This document shows, piece after piece, positions 1 to 8,786 of a stretch of DNA of 64,000 bases. The DNA comes from Bosea sp. PAMC 26642. GTDB taxonomy: Bacteria > Pseudomonadota > Alphaproteobacteria > Rhizobiales > Beijerinckiaceae. The number at the start of each line of letters is the position of its first letter. The first letter of the stretch is position 1. The stretch covers positions 124,001 to 188,000 of the forward strand of contig NZ_CP014301.1 in the NCBI RefSeq assembly GCF_001562255.1, in the 5' to 3' direction. The position numbers and the translations under genes were made by a program. The notes beneath the pieces are model-generated. The model ran no database searches. It saw only the letters and a list, made by a program, of their open reading frames with translations, and was not told the origin of the DNA.

Positions 1-54
1 CATCCATCGCGGTCAGGCGACATTCGCCGATCTCGGCGACTTGCCGCCCCGATC

Positions 55-354
55 TCAGTAGAAATAGCGCGGACCGTAGACCGGCGGTCCGTAAAAGCGC
101 GGCGGCCCATAATAGCGCCGGGGGCCGTAATAGGGTCGCGGACCATAAAAGCGCGGCGGCCCGTAATAGCGTCTCGGACCGTAGTAGCGCCTTGGGCCGT
201 AATAATACTGCGCCTGCTGCAGTAGGTCACCGGATGCGGCAGTCTCTTGCATCTTGCCCGCTCCAACAGGGGCGGCAGTGGCGGGGGCGGCAAGAAGCGA
301 TGCGCCTGCTAGAGTGGCGGCGGTGGCGAAACCAAGAACCAGTTTGCGGAACAT
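55..354 (-). CDS. Small secreted protein with Tyr-Gly-Pro-Arg repeats
   Basis: No function recognised. The product is 99 residues. It begins with a signal peptide (MFRKLVLGF, a hydrophobic stretch, then an AxA-type site before APVGAG). The second half is almost entirely YYGPRR / YGPPRF units repeated about eight times. Tyr-, Pro- and Arg-rich tails of this kind occur in many small exported rhizobial proteins of unknown role. The start was placed at 354 because AGGAAGGA (362-369) sits about 7 bases upstream. A longer frame to 381 has no such site. The gene is divergent from glyQ. Exported location is well supported; any role is unknown. Confidence 0.75.
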   Translation of the reverse strand: MFRKLVLGFATAATLAGASLLAAPATAAPVGAGKMQETAASGDLLQQAQYYYGPRRYYGPRRYYGPPRFYGPRPYYGPRRYYGPPRFYGPPVYGPRYFY

Positions 355-723
355 GAACCCGATCCTTCCTGAGTGTGACATCGGCGGCGTGTGCCACAGG
401 CCCGATCGCCGAAGACTGTCTGAAACCTAGCGACCCGAACCTGAACCGATCGAGACCGTGCCGTTCAGGTGGCCTTCATGACGCGGCCACATCAGGGCCG
501 CATTCGGGCATCTCGGCGGCATACCCCACAATGCGCACCGGCTGCGTTCGTGACGAGAAACGTGGTGGCATGGCTTCCCCTCGACCGACAAATCGCCAGA
601 TCAACAAGAATCGATCGTCCAGGTTCCCTTTGCGACGGAGCGCTCAGCGCGCGATGCTTGACCTCGGCGCGTGGCAGCCCATAAGCACGCCGTCATCCGA
701 GACAGTCTGGAAGGCCCGTTCCC
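355..723. other. Divergent intergenic region, no gene seen
   Basis: This stretch of about 370 bp separates the secreted repeat protein (minus) from glyQ (plus). Open frames here lack ribosome sites and recognisable protein character. It presumably holds both promoters. No convincing -35/-10 pair, tRNA or hairpin was identified by eye. Confidence 0.5.
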
Positions 724-1686
724 TTGGCCGCTATCGCAACGCAAATCGCCGCCGCGCCATCACCCTCGATGGACCCGACCCGCTCCTTCCAGGCCCTGCT
801 GCTGACCCTGCAGCGCTTCTGGGCCGAGCGCGGCTGTGTCGTGCTGCAGCCTTACGACATGGAGGTCGGCGCCGGCACCTTCCATCCGGCGACCACCCTG
901 CGCGCGCTTGGGCCGAAGCCCTGGAAGGCGGCCTATGTCCAGCCTTCGCGCCGACCCAAGGACGGTCGCTATGGCGAGAACCCCAACCGGCTGCAGCATT
1001 ACTACCAGTTCCAGGTCATCCTGAAGCCCTCGCCGCCGGACCTGCAGCAACTCTATCTCGACTCTCTCCAGGCGATCGGCGTCGATCTCGCTTTGCACGA
1101 TGTCCGCTTCGTCGAGGACGATTGGGAGAGCCCGACGCTGGGAGCCTGGGGTCTCGGCTGGGAATGCTGGTGCGACGGCATGGAGGTCAGCCAGTTCACC
1201 TATTTCCAGCAGGTCGCCGGTGTCGAATGCGCGCCGGTCGCGGGCGAATTGACCTACGGCCTCGAGCGACTGGCGATGTATGTGCAGGGCGTCGAGAACG
1301 TCTACGACCTCAACTTCAACGGTCTCGATGGCGAAGACCGCATCGCCTATGGCGACGTCTTCCTGCAGGCTGAGCAAGAATTCTCGCGGCATAACTTCGA
1401 ATACGCCAATACCGAGATGCTGTTCCGTCACTTCGCCGACGCCGAGGGCGAGTGCAAGGCGCTGCTCGCGGCGGGCGAAGCGGGCGAGGGCGCCAACGAT
1501 CCCAGACACAAGCTCGCGCTGCCGGCCTACGACCAGTGCATCAAGGCGAGCCACATGTTCAACCTGCTCGACGCCCGCGGCGTGATCTCGGTCACCGAAC
1601 GCCAGAGCTACATCCTGCGCGTGCGCGAACTGGCGAAGGCGTGCGGGGCCGCCTGGCTGAAGACGGCGGGCGGGGGAGCGAACTGA
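724..1686 (+). CDS. glyQ: Glycine-tRNA ligase alpha subunit
   Basis: Catalytic subunit of the alpha2beta2 bacterial glycyl-tRNA synthetase, a cytoplasmic class II enzyme that charges tRNA-Gly. The body is nearly invariant family sequence: [22 protein letters not shown], then [34 protein letters not shown] and GLERLAMY. The start is uncertain. TTG at 724 has GGAAGG (709-714) nine bases upstream and gives 320 residues with a 15-residue Ala-rich leader. ATG at 769 matches the usual MDPTRSFQ start but has no obvious ribosome site. The stop overlaps the glyS start (TGATG), so the two subunits should be translationally coupled. Confidence 0.97.
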   Translation: MAAIATQIAAAPSPSMDPTRSFQALLLTLQRFWAERGCVVLQPYDMEVGAGTFHPATTLRALGPKPWKAAYVQPSRRPKDGRYGENPNRLQHYYQFQVILKPSPPDLQQLYLDSLQAIGVDLALHDVRFVEDDWESPTLGAWGLGWECWCDGMEVSQFTYFQQVAGVECAPVAGELTYGLERLAMYVQGVENVYDLNFNGLDGEDRIAYGDVFLQAEQEFSRHNFEYANTEMLFRHFADAEGECKALLAAGEAGEGANDPRHKLALPAYDQCIKASHMFNLLDARGVISVTERQSYILRVRELAKACGAAWLKTAGGGAN

Positions 1687-4292
1687 TGCCTGATCTCCTT
1701 CTCGAACTCTTCTCCGAAGAGATCCCCGCCCGCATGCAGCGTAAGGCGGCCGACGATCTGAAGAAGCTCGTCACCGATGCGCTGGTCGAGCGTGGCCTCG
1801 TCTACGAGGGCGCAAAAGCCTTCGCCACACCGCGCCGGCTGGCGCTCCATGTCGCCGGGCTGCCGGTGCGGGGGCGCGATGTCCGCGAGGAGCGCAAGGG
1901 CCCGCGCGTCGGCGCGCCCGATGCGGCCGTGCAGGGTTTCCTGAAGGCGGCGGGCCTGGCCTCGCTCGATAAGGCGACGATCGTCAGCGATCCGAAGAAG
2001 GGCGACAGCTACATCGCCGTCATCGAGAAGCCGGGGCAGGAAACGGTCGCGGCCATCGCCGAGATCGTACCCGCGATCATCCGCGCCTTCCCCTGGCCGA
2101 AATCGATGCGCTGGGGCAAGGCATCGGCCGCCGGCGCCAGCCTGCGCTGGGTGCGGCCGCTGCATTCGATTCTCTGCACCTTCGGCGCCGAGACCGAGGA
2201 GCCCGAAATCGTATCTTTCGAGGTCGACGGAATCGTCTCGGGCAACGTTACCTATGGCCACCGCTTCCACGCGCCCCAGGCGATCACGGTCAGGCGCTTC
2301 GACGACTATGTGGCGTCGCTGGAGAAGGCCAGGGTCGTGCTCGATGCCGACCGCCGCAAGGAGATCATCCTCGCGGACGCGAAGACACTCGCCTTCGCGC
2401 AGGGGCTCGAACTGGTCGAGGACGAGGGTCTTCTGGAGGAGGTCGCGGGGCTGGTCGAATGGCCGGTCGTTCTGATGGGCTCCTTCGAGGAGCGCTTCCT
2501 CGACATCCCCGGCGAGGCGATCCGGGCGACGATCCGGGCGAACCAGAAATGCTTCGTGCTGAGCGACCCTTTCCCTTCCCCCCTTGCGGGGGAAGGTGGC
2601 GCGGCGCGCAGCGCCGTGACGGATGAGGGGTCGCACCTACTCTCCGGAAACGGCAGCGCGACCCCTCATCCGTCTGCTGCGCAGACACCTTCTCCCGCAA
2701 GGGGAGAAGGGCAGGGCGGCGCTTCTCTCGCCAATAGGTTCCTGCTGACCTCCAACCTCCTCGCCAGCGATGGCGGCGGCGCCATCACCGCCGGCAATGA
2801 GCGCGTCGTGCGCGCCCGGCTCTCCGACGCGGCCTATTTCTTCGCGACCGACAAGGCCTCGCTGCCCGATCTGGATACGCTGAAGGCGAGCGCCGAGAAG
2901 CTCGGGCTCGATCTGGCAAAGCCGCTCGACCAGCGCATGGCAAAGCTCGACAAGCTCGGCGTCGTCTTCCACGCCAAGCTCGGCACGCAAGGCGAGCGCG
3001 TTCAGCGCATCGCGGCGCTGGCGCGTGAGCTTGCCCCCATTGTCGGGGCCGATCCAGACCTCGCCGAGCGCGCGGCAAAACTCGCCAAGGCCGATCTGCC
3101 GACCGAGATGGTCGGCGAATTCCCCGAGTTGCAAGGCCTGATGGGCCGCAAATACGCGGAACTTCAGGGCGAGCACCCGTCGGTCTGCGCCGCGATCGAG
3201 GAACACTACAAGCCGCTCGGCCCCTCCGACCGCGTGCCGACCGACCCGGTTTCCGTGGCGGTCGCGCTCGCCGACAAGCTCGACACGCTGGTCGGCTTCT
3301 GGGCCATCGACGAGAAGCCGACCGGGAGCAAGGATCCCTATGCGCTACGGCGGGCGGCGCTGGGGGTTATTCGGCTGGTGGTTGAGAATGGGGTGCGGTT
3401 AGCTCTTTCGGGTGTATTTCTTGACCACCTCCGTGCCGTCGTAACGTGGAATGTGACACGTTCCCAGCGCGAGCAGGTGAGTAGCGTCCTAGATTTGAAG
3501 GACGCCGGGATGTCAGTTCGCAATGCAATCGCTTTGGCTTTCGATGCGATGGAAAGAATGCCCTCCGCTGATTGGGCGTTCGACCAAGTAGCTGGACTCG
3601 CTCCTCGCACTACTGCTGACCTCCTCTCCTTCTTCCACGACCGCCTGAAAGTCCTCCTCCGTGACTCGGGCGCGCGGCATGATCTCGTCGATGCCGTCCT
3701 AGCGGGCGCAAGCGCGGGCTCCCCTTCTCCCCTTGCGGGAGAAGGTGCCCGAAGGGCGGATGAGGGGTCGCACCACATCTCCGGAGAGGGCACGACCACC
3801 CCTCATCCGTCTGCTGCGCAGCCACCTTCTCCCGCAAGGGGAGAAGGGGAGGCCGCCGACGACCTCCTCCTGATCACCCGCCGCGTCGCGGCGCTCGGGC
3901 GCTTCCTCGAAACGGAGGATGGCAAGAGCCTGCTCGCCGGCTACAAGCGCGCCGCCAACATCCTCAAGGCCGAGGAGAAGAAGGACGGCGAGGGCGCCTT
4001 TGCCGGCGCCGTCGACTATCCGTTGATCGAGCAGGCCGGGCTGATTGAGGAAAAGGCGCTCGCCGTCGGCCTGCACAAGGTCGCGCCCGTGGCCGCAGCC
4101 GCCGTCGCGGCAGAAGACTATGAGGGCGCGATGGCGGCACTGGCCGAGCTTCGCCCGGCGGTCGATGCCTTCTTCGACAAGGTCACGGTCAATGATGCCG
4201 ACGCAGCCCTGCGCGCCAACCGGCTGAAACTCCTGAACCAGTTGCGCGAGGCGACCCGCGCCGTCGCCGATTTCGGCCGCATCGCCGGCTGA
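1686..4292 (+). CDS. glyS: Glycine-tRNA ligase beta subunit with in-frame repeat insertions
   Basis: Beta subunit of glycyl-tRNA synthetase, needed for tRNA binding. It starts [18 protein letters not shown], the family N-terminus, and ends with a DALR-type anticodon-binding region (about residues 780-860, ending in [18 protein letters not shown]). It has 868 residues against roughly 700 in most relatives. The excess comes from three blocks. Two are translated palindromic elements (about residues 296-342 and 679-721, both containing PLAGEG...[16 protein letters not shown]). The third is a low-GC block of about 60 residues (about 575-635) that does not look like the family. No stop or frameshift is present, so the gene is probably functional. 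Confidence 0.93.
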   Translation: MPDLLLELFSEEIPARMQRKAADDLKKLVTDALVERGLVYEGAKAFATPRRLALHVAGLPVRGRDVREERKGPRVGAPDAAVQGFLKAAGLASLDKATIVSDPKKGDSYIAVIEKPGQETVAAIAEIVPAIIRAFPWPKSMRWGKASAAGASLRWVRPLHSILCTFGAETEEPEIVSFEVDGIVSGNVTYGHRFHAPQAITVRRFDDYVASLEKARVVLDADRRKEIILADAKTLAFAQGLELVEDEGLLEEVAGLVEWPVVLMGSFEERFLDIPGEAIRATIRANQKCFVLSDPFPSPLAGEGGAARSAVTDEGSHLLSGNGSATPHPSAAQTPSPARGEGQGGASLANRFLLTSNLLASDGGGAITAGNERVVRARLSDAAYFFATDKASLPDLDTLKASAEKLGLDLAKPLDQRMAKLDKLGVVFHAKLGTQGERVQRIAALARELAPIVGADPDLAERAAKLAKADLPTEMVGEFPELQGLMGRKYAELQGEHPSVCAAIEEHYKPLGPSDRVPTDPVSVAVALADKLDTLVGFWAIDEKPTGSKDPYALRRAALGVIRLVVENGVRLALSGVFLDHLRAVVTWNVTRSQREQVSSVLDLKDAGMSVRNAIALAFDAMERMPSADWAFDQVAGLAPRTTADLLSFFHDRLKVLLRDSGARHDLVDAVLAGASAGSPSPLAGEGARRADEGSHHISGEGTTTPHPSAAQPPSPARGEGEAADDLLLITRRVAALGRFLETEDGKSLLAGYKRAANILKAEEKKDGEGAFAGAVDYPLIEQAGLIEEKALAVGLHKVAPVAAAAVAAEDYEGAMAALAELRPAVDAFFDKVTVNDADAALRANRLKLLNQLREATRAVADFGRIAG
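2573..2711. repeat. Palindromic interspersed element, copy 1, inside glyS
   Basis: An imperfect long palindrome of about 139 bp. The outer arms (2573-2598 and 2686-2711) are inverted copies of each other, each containing TTGCGGG/CCCGCAA. Inner arms GATGAGGGGTCGCAC and GCGACCCCTCATC also pair. It is the same family as the copy at 3721-3849. Translated in frame it encodes a PSPLAGEG...[16 protein letters not shown] insert. Confidence 0.9.
3721..3849. repeat. Palindromic interspersed element, copy 2, inside glyS
   Basis: This copy is 129 bp (43 codons) with perfect 27-bp inverted ends (3721-3747 against 3823-3849). Inner arms GATGAGGGGTCGCAC and CGACCCCTCATC are also complementary, so the RNA could form one long hairpin. 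The length is a multiple of three and the frame stays open, so the element is read through as protein. It resembles the REP-like/RPE-type elements of alphaproteobacteria. Confidence 0.92.
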
Positions 4293-4441
4293 ACCTGTCT
4301 CGTGATTCCGTCTCGCTTTTCGCCGAGCCGGAACCTATCCTGCCCCTGCGACGTTCTGTCAGCGGTGCCGACATGCTGCGAGCGGTTCGCTGTGTGGATG
4401 CGCCGGGGGGCCGGCTTCCGGCCGAGACAAAGGAATCCATT

Positions 4442-4603
4442 ATGTCATTGCTGATTTCGCTTCTTATTACCGTCCTGGTGATCGGTCTGATCCTCTATCT
4501 GGTGCGGATGCTGCCGCTCGACAGCCAGATCAAGAACGTCGTCCAGATCATCGTCATCGTGATCGGCATCATCTCGCTGCTGCGCTACCTCGCCGTTTTC
4601 TGA
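4442..4603 (+). CDS. Small one- or two-helix membrane protein (Thivi_2564-like)
   Basis: A 53-residue protein. A hydrophobic helix (LLISLLITVLVIGLILYLV) is followed by a short polar turn (RMLPLDSQIKN) and a second hydrophobic helix (VVQIIVIVIGIISLLRYL). Length and layout match the Thivi_2564 family of small membrane proteins, whose role is unknown. The start at 4442 is supported by AAAGGA about nine bases upstream; a longer frame to 4373 lacks one. A strong terminator follows at 4675, so this is likely a single-gene unit. Confidence 0.7.
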   Translation: MSLLISLLITVLVIGLILYLVRMLPLDSQIKNVVQIIVIVIGIISLLRYLAVF

Positions 4604-4674
4604 GGACCGCAAAGCCTTCGGCGCGCGCGAGATTGACGCAAGCCGCTGATTGAGCCACATTTTCGCAGGTCCAG

Positions 4675-4710
4675 AGGCCCCCGGACGATTTCCGTCCCGG
4701 GGGCCTTTCC
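4675..4710 (+). terminator. Rho-independent terminator
   Basis: Stem AGGCCCCCGGAC with GTCCCGGGGGCCT (one bulge, 7-base loop) followed by TTTCC. It separates the small membrane protein gene from the urc1-like gene. Confidence 0.85.
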
Positions 4711-4732
4711 TGTTGGCAGAGCGAAACCCGCG

Positions 4733-5995
4733 ATGAATTCGCAAAACCGCACCACGCATATCCGCCTGACCTCGCATCCCGAGCCCGGCAATGCCGCGAT
4801 GCGCTTCCCGATCCGCTGGGGCGCAGGCAGCGCGGCGGAGCGCGGTCCGGTCATCGCCTCGACCACCAGCCCCGGCGACCGCAACGTCATCGGCGCCCAT
4901 GGCGGCTCCTATTCGATCTATCGCGCGCTCGCGATCTCGGCCCGCGCGATGAACCCCTCGCAGCGCCCCGATCTGCACAACACCCACCCGACGGCCGAGA
5001 TCGCGCCGCAGTCGCAATGGTTCGCTCCCGGGCGCATCGTCTCGATGGACCCGTTCGGCCATCGCGTGGCGCAGGATTTCGGGCAGCTGATCGGCGAGGG
5101 CATCGATATCCGCCCGACCATCGCGGTCACCAAGGCAAGGCTCAACCTGCCCGAGATCCTCGCCGCCATGGCGGCCCACAGGCTGGCGCCCGACGACCAC
5201 ATCCTGCACAAATCCGGCGATGTCAGTGTCACCAAGGTCGCGATCGACCCGGTCTGGCATCTGCCGGGCATCGCCGAGCGCTTCGGCACGAGCGAGCAGG
5301 AACTGCGCCGCACGCTCTTCGAGCAGACCGGCGGCATGTATCCTGAACTGGTGACGCGGCCTGACCTGCGCGTCTTCCTGCCGCCGATCGGCTCGATCAC
5401 GGCCTATGTCATCGGCGAGGTTTTGGCGCTGTCGGATGGCAAAAGCCGCGTCGCCTGCCGCGTTCATGACGAATGCAACGGCTCCGACGTGTTCGGCTCC
5501 GACATCTGCACTTGCCGGCCCTACCTCGTGCACGGCATCGAGGAGGCGGTGAAGGAGGCGCAGGGCGGCGGCGTCGGCCTGATCGTCTACAACCGCAAGG
5601 AGGGCCGGGCGCTTGGCGAGGTGACGAAGTTCCTCGTTTACAACGCCCGCAAGCGCCAGGAGGGCGGCGATTCGGCCGCGACCTATTTCGAGCGCACCGA
5701 ATGCGTCGCGGGCGTCCAGGACGCCCGCTTCCAGCAATTGATGCCCGACGTGCTGCACTGGCTCGGTATCACCAGGATCGACAGGCTGATGTCGATGTCG
5801 AACATGAAATACGACGCCATGGTCGAAAGCGGCATCGAGATCGGCGAACGCGTCGCGATTCCGCCCGAGTTGATCCCGCCCGATGCCTCCGTCGAGATGG
5901 AAGCCAAGAAGGCGGCGGGTTACTATGCGCCCGACGGCGTGCCCGGCGACAACGCATTGAAGGCGACGGTGGGTCGCGACCTCGACAAGTTTTGA
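4733..5995 (+). CDS. GTP cyclohydrolase II-like protein of uracil catabolism (Urc1-type)
   Basis: The 420-residue protein has a GTP cyclohydrolase II fold in its second half: VHDECNGSDVFGSDICTC carries the Zn ligands Cys248, Cys259 and Cys261 in the C-x10-C-x-C spacing of RibA, and NRKEGRALGE matches the RibA HRQEGR...GL loop. The first 200 residues are not a DHBP synthase, so it is not a riboflavin RibBA. The next gene encodes a DUF1688/Urc4 protein and upp follows, which is the gene set of the URC pyrimidine-ring degradation route known from Lachancea kluyveri and found in bacteria. I infer that it acts on a uracil-derived nucleoside or nucleotide, not on GTP. It lies 6 bp before urc4. Confidence 0.88.
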   Translation: MNSQNRTTHIRLTSHPEPGNAAMRFPIRWGAGSAAERGPVIASTTSPGDRNVIGAHGGSYSIYRALAISARAMNPSQRPDLHNTHPTAEIAPQSQWFAPGRIVSMDPFGHRVAQDFGQLIGEGIDIRPTIAVTKARLNLPEILAAMAAHRLAPDDHILHKSGDVSVTKVAIDPVWHLPGIAERFGTSEQELRRTLFEQTGGMYPELVTRPDLRVFLPPIGSITAYVIGEVLALSDGKSRVACRVHDECNGSDVFGSDICTCRPYLVHGIEEAVKEAQGGGVGLIVYNRKEGRALGEVTKFLVYNARKRQEGGDSAATYFERTECVAGVQDARFQQLMPDVLHWLGITRIDRLMSMSNMKYDAMVESGIEIGERVAIPPELIPPDASVEMEAKKAAGYYAPDGVPGDNALKATVGRDLDKF

Positions 5996-6001
5996 AGCTG
6001 C

Positions 6002-7222
6002 ATGATGCCCGAACGTGACCCCGAGGCGCTGCGCCTGCTGCTCAAGCCTGCGGCGATCCGCGCCCGCGCCCAGGAGATGCTGGCGCTCGGCCTCGCGGGC
6101 CGGCTCCTCCATTTCACCGTCGATCCGGCACGGTTGGAGACCTGCGCCGACTATGTGCTCGACGTGATCCGCACTAACTACCCGACACTCGACATCCCCT
6201 TTCACGCCCGCTGGCGCCATTTCAACGTCGCCGGCATCGACCGCTGGAGCGTGCTCGACCGCGGCGCGGGCTTCACCGACGCCGATGCGCGCGGCCGCGC
6301 CGCCTATGATCTGGCGGTGGTCAGCGTCCTGCTCGATGCCGGCGCGGGACCGGACTGGGTCTATCGCGACGCCGTCAGCGGCCAGTCGATCGGACGTTCG
6401 GAGGGTCTGGCCCTGGCCTCGCTCGACATGTTCGCGGCCGGACTGTTCTCGAGCGATCCGCAGCAGCACCTGCGCGCCGATGCGGCCGCTCTCAAGCGCC
6501 TCGATGCGGACGCGCTGGCGGAAGGCTTCCAGGTCGGGCCCGGCAACACGCTGCTCGCGGTCGAGGGCCGCGCGGCGCTGCTGAACCGGCTCGGCGAGGA
6601 ACTCGAGCGCCATGGTCTGGCGCGTCCGGGCGACCTGTTTGACCGCTTCCGCTCCGTTGCCGAGACGGGCACGATCCGGGCCGGCCATATCCTCAGCGAG
6701 GTGCTGGCCACCTTCGGCGGCATCTGGCCGTCGCGATTGACGCTCGCGGGCGTCGCGCTCGGCGACACCTGGCGTCACCCGCTGATCGCACCGGGCGAAT
6801 CCACCGCGGGTCTCGTACCTTTCCACAAGCTCTCGCAATGGCTCTCCTATTCGCTGATCGAACCGCTGCAATGGGCCGGCATTTCGGTCATCGACATCGA
6901 CGACCTGACCGGCCTGCCCGAATACCGCAATGGCGGGCTGTTCCTCGACATCGGCGTGCTCGCGCTCAAGGACGAAAGCGCCGCCGCTCGTTCTCATGAG
7001 GTCGGTTCTCCGCTCGTGGTGGAATGGCGGGCGCTGACGGTCGCCCTGCTCGACGAGATCGGCGCGATCATCCGCAAGCGGCTGGGCCGCACGCGTGAGG
7101 AACTGCCGCTCGCCAAGGTTCTGGAGGGCGGCACCTGGGCCGCCGGGCGCCGGATCGCCCGCGAGAAGCGCGCGGATGGCGGTCCGCCCTTGACCATCGT
7201 CAGCGACGGCACGGTATTCTGA
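6002..7222 (+). CDS. DUF1688 family protein (Urc4/Urg3-type, uracil catabolism)
   Basis: A 406-residue cytosolic protein of the DUF1688 family, the bacterial counterpart of yeast Urc4 and Aspergillus UrgC/Urg3. Typical stretches are TNYPTLDIPFHARWRHF, DLAVVSVLLDAGAGP.W.Y and SRPEGLALASLDMF-like sequence near residue 140. The C-terminal half has FHKLSQWLSYSLIEPL and GLPEYRNGGLF. In yeast Urc4 is needed to break down the ribosylurea intermediate; its chemistry is not settled to my knowledge. The ATG at 6002 comes 6 bp after the urc1-like stop, so the two are one transcript. A palindromic repeat separates it from upp. Confidence 0.88.
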   Translation: MMPERDPEALRLLLKPAAIRARAQEMLALGLAGRLLHFTVDPARLETCADYVLDVIRTNYPTLDIPFHARWRHFNVAGIDRWSVLDRGAGFTDADARGRAAYDLAVVSVLLDAGAGPDWVYRDAVSGQSIGRSEGLALASLDMFAAGLFSSDPQQHLRADAAALKRLDADALAEGFQVGPGNTLLAVEGRAALLNRLGEELERHGLARPGDLFDRFRSVAETGTIRAGHILSEVLATFGGIWPSRLTLAGVALGDTWRHPLIAPGESTAGLVPFHKLSQWLSYSLIEPLQWAGISVIDIDDLTGLPEYRNGGLFLDIGVLALKDESAAARSHEVGSPLVVEWRALTVALLDEIGAIIRKRLGRTREELPLAKVLEGGTWAAGRRIAREKRADGGPPLTIVSDGTVF

Positions 7223-7249
7223 AATTTGGTGGGCTCGCTCGGATCCACC

Positions 7250-7362
7250 CCGTCATCCCGGACAAGCCGCGTCAGCGGCGCCGATCCGGGATCCATCATA
7301 GGGCGCGATCATGCCTTACGATGGATCCCGGATCTGCGCTTCGCTCCGTCCGGGATGACGGC
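7250..7362. repeat. Intergenic palindromic repeat in the upp leader
   Basis: A long imperfect palindrome. CCGTCATCCCGGAC pairs with GTCCGGGATGACGG, and inside it GATCCGGGATCCAT pairs with ATGGATCCCGGATC. It is a different family from the two elements in glyS. It lies between the urc4-like gene and upp and, if transcribed, would form a strong hairpin in the upp leader. Confidence 0.85.
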
Positions 7363-7387
7363 GGATATGCTTGAGGCGTGATCCGCC

Positions 7388-8056
7388 ATGGCAACAGAAA
7401 AGGGTCTTGGTCGCATGAGCACGCATTCGGACGGCGTCACCGTCGTCGATCACCCGCTGGTGCGGCACAAGCTGACGTTGATGCGTGAGAAGGACCGCTC
7501 GACCAAGAGCTTCCGCCAGCTCCTCAACGAGATCGGCATGCTGCTCTGCTACGAGGTCACGCGCGACCTGCCGATCGAGATGATCGAGATCGAGACGCCG
7601 CTGACGAAGACCATGCAACCGATCATCGCCGGCAAGAAAATGGTCTTCGCGCCGATCCTGCGGGCCGGCGTCGGTTTCCTCGACGGCATGCTCGAACTGG
7701 TTCCGGCCGCCCGCGTCGCCCATATCGGCTTGTATCGCGACCCAGACACGCTGCAGGCGGTCGAATACTACTTCAAGGCGCCATCCGATGTCGCCGAGCG
7801 CATGATCGTGGTGATGGACCCAATGCTGGCGACGGCCAATTCCGCCGTGGCGGCGATCGACCGTCTGAAGGAGCGCGGCGCCAAGGATTTGCGCTTCGTC
7901 TGCCTGCTGGCGGCGCCGGAAGGGATCGCGCGGCTACGCGCCGCCCATCCCGACGTCCATATCTGGACGGCGGCCATCGACGAATGCCTGAACGACCATG
8001 GCTATATCGTGCCCGGCCTCGGCGATGCCGGCGACCGCATGTTCGGGACGCGCTGA
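7388..8056 (+). CDS. upp: Uracil phosphoribosyltransferase
   Basis: Converts uracil and PRPP to UMP; 222 residues, cytosolic. Family sequence is clear: [13 protein letters not shown] at the start, [15 protein letters not shown], the PRPP loop [12 protein letters not shown], then CLLAAPEGI and [18 protein letters not shown] at the end. The PRPP loop reads ATANSA where E. coli has ATGGSV. It may start at ATG 7388 or at ATG 7415 (MSTHSDGV); neither ribosome site is decisive. Next to the urc1- and urc4-like genes it fits the Urc6 role, the first step of the URC route, as well as salvage. Confidence 0.96.
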   Translation: MATEKGLGRMSTHSDGVTVVDHPLVRHKLTLMREKDRSTKSFRQLLNEIGMLLCYEVTRDLPIEMIEIETPLTKTMQPIIAGKKMVFAPILRAGVGFLDGMLELVPAARVAHIGLYRDPDTLQAVEYYFKAPSDVAERMIVVMDPMLATANSAVAAIDRLKERGAKDLRFVCLLAAPEGIARLRAAHPDVHIWTAAIDECLNDHGYIVPGLGDAGDRMFGTR

Positions 8057-8067
8057 AGACGCAAAAC

Positions 8068-8088
8068 CCGCCCCGTTGCCGGGGCGGG
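8068..8088. terminator. Hairpin terminator between convergent genes
   Basis: CCCGCCCC and GGGGCGGG around a GTTGC loop, preceded by AAAA (T-run for the minus strand). It sits between upp (plus) and the DUF1236 gene (minus) and may serve both. Confidence 0.7.
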
Positions 8089-8141
8089 CTATGATCTGAG
8101 TTACGGTCATCGTGGCGATGGCGTGTCTTCGTCGGACTGGA

Positions 8142-8564
8142 TCACTCGATGATCTGTACGACGCGGCGGCTCTGCGGCTCGACGATCACCGGGCGGTTGT
8201 TGATGACCGTATAGCGGTACTCGCTGGCGCTCGGACCGTATTCGCGCGGCACCTCGTAATAGGTCACGCCGTCGTTCGGCAGCACGGTGCCGACCGCGAC
8301 TGGCTCGGCGTAGGTATAGGATGGCCGGCGCTGCTCGACGACATAGGTCCGGAAGCGCGGGGTCTGGTCGCCGATGATGGCACCAACGACGGCGCCACCG
8401 ACACCACCCACGACGGCGCCGACAGGCCCGCCGACGATGGCGCCGCCAACAGCGCCGGATGTCGCGCCGGCAGCAGCTCCGCCGGTTGCACCCTGCTGGT
8501 TCTGGGCGAAGGCTGTCGCGGGAACGGCAGCGAGCGCCGTGATGAGAACGATTGTCTTGATCAT
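8142..8564 (-). CDS. Exported DUF1236 protein
   Basis: A 140-residue protein with a signal peptide (MIKTIVLITALAAVPATAFA), a glycine/alanine/valine-rich glycine-zipper-like middle of about 50 residues (GGAIVGGPVGAVVGGVGG) and a C-terminal DUF1236 domain (EYRYTVINNRPVIVEP.SRRVVQII). DUF1236 is common in exported proteins of Hyphomicrobiales; its function is unknown. The start at 8564 follows GGAAAGGAAA; a longer frame to 8612 has no such site. Confidence 0.85.
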   Translation of the reverse strand: MIKTIVLITALAAVPATAFAQNQQGATGGAAAGATSGAVGGAIVGGPVGAVVGGVGGAVVGAIIGDQTPRFRTYVVEQRRPSYTYAEPVAVGTVLPNDGVTYYEVPREYGPSASEYRYTVINNRPVIVEPQSRRVVQIIE

Positions 8565-8737
8565 GGTCAGTTTCCTTTCCAACTCAGCCACCGAAGCGGC
8601 CTGGAAGCACAACCGACAGCGCGTGACTCTGTTCCCCCGCGCCCGTCACGAGATGTGACGATGTGTGACAACGTCCCGATTACCGGCTTCGATCAGAGGT
8701 TGGGGCCATCACCGCCAGGCGGCAGTGGCATACAAAA

Positions 8738-8761
8738 ATGGCGGGCCGCAAGGCCCGCCAT
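8738..8761 (-). terminator. Rho-independent terminator of the tct operon
   Basis: ATGGCGGGCC and GGCCCGCCAT around GCAA, followed on the minus strand by a T-run (AAAAA on the plus strand). It lies just after the tctC-like gene. Confidence 0.85.
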
Positions 8762-8786
8762 CCTCCGGCTGCCTGCTGCAAACCGC

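Noticed and set aside
375..1373. 332-codon plus-strand frame at the glyQ start
   Set aside because: Overlaps glyQ in another frame and is Arg-rich noise.
4445..6997. 850-codon open frame on the minus strand
   Set aside because: It is exactly antisense to the urc1- and urc4-like genes, whose protein families are clear; it is a by-product of high GC codon bias.
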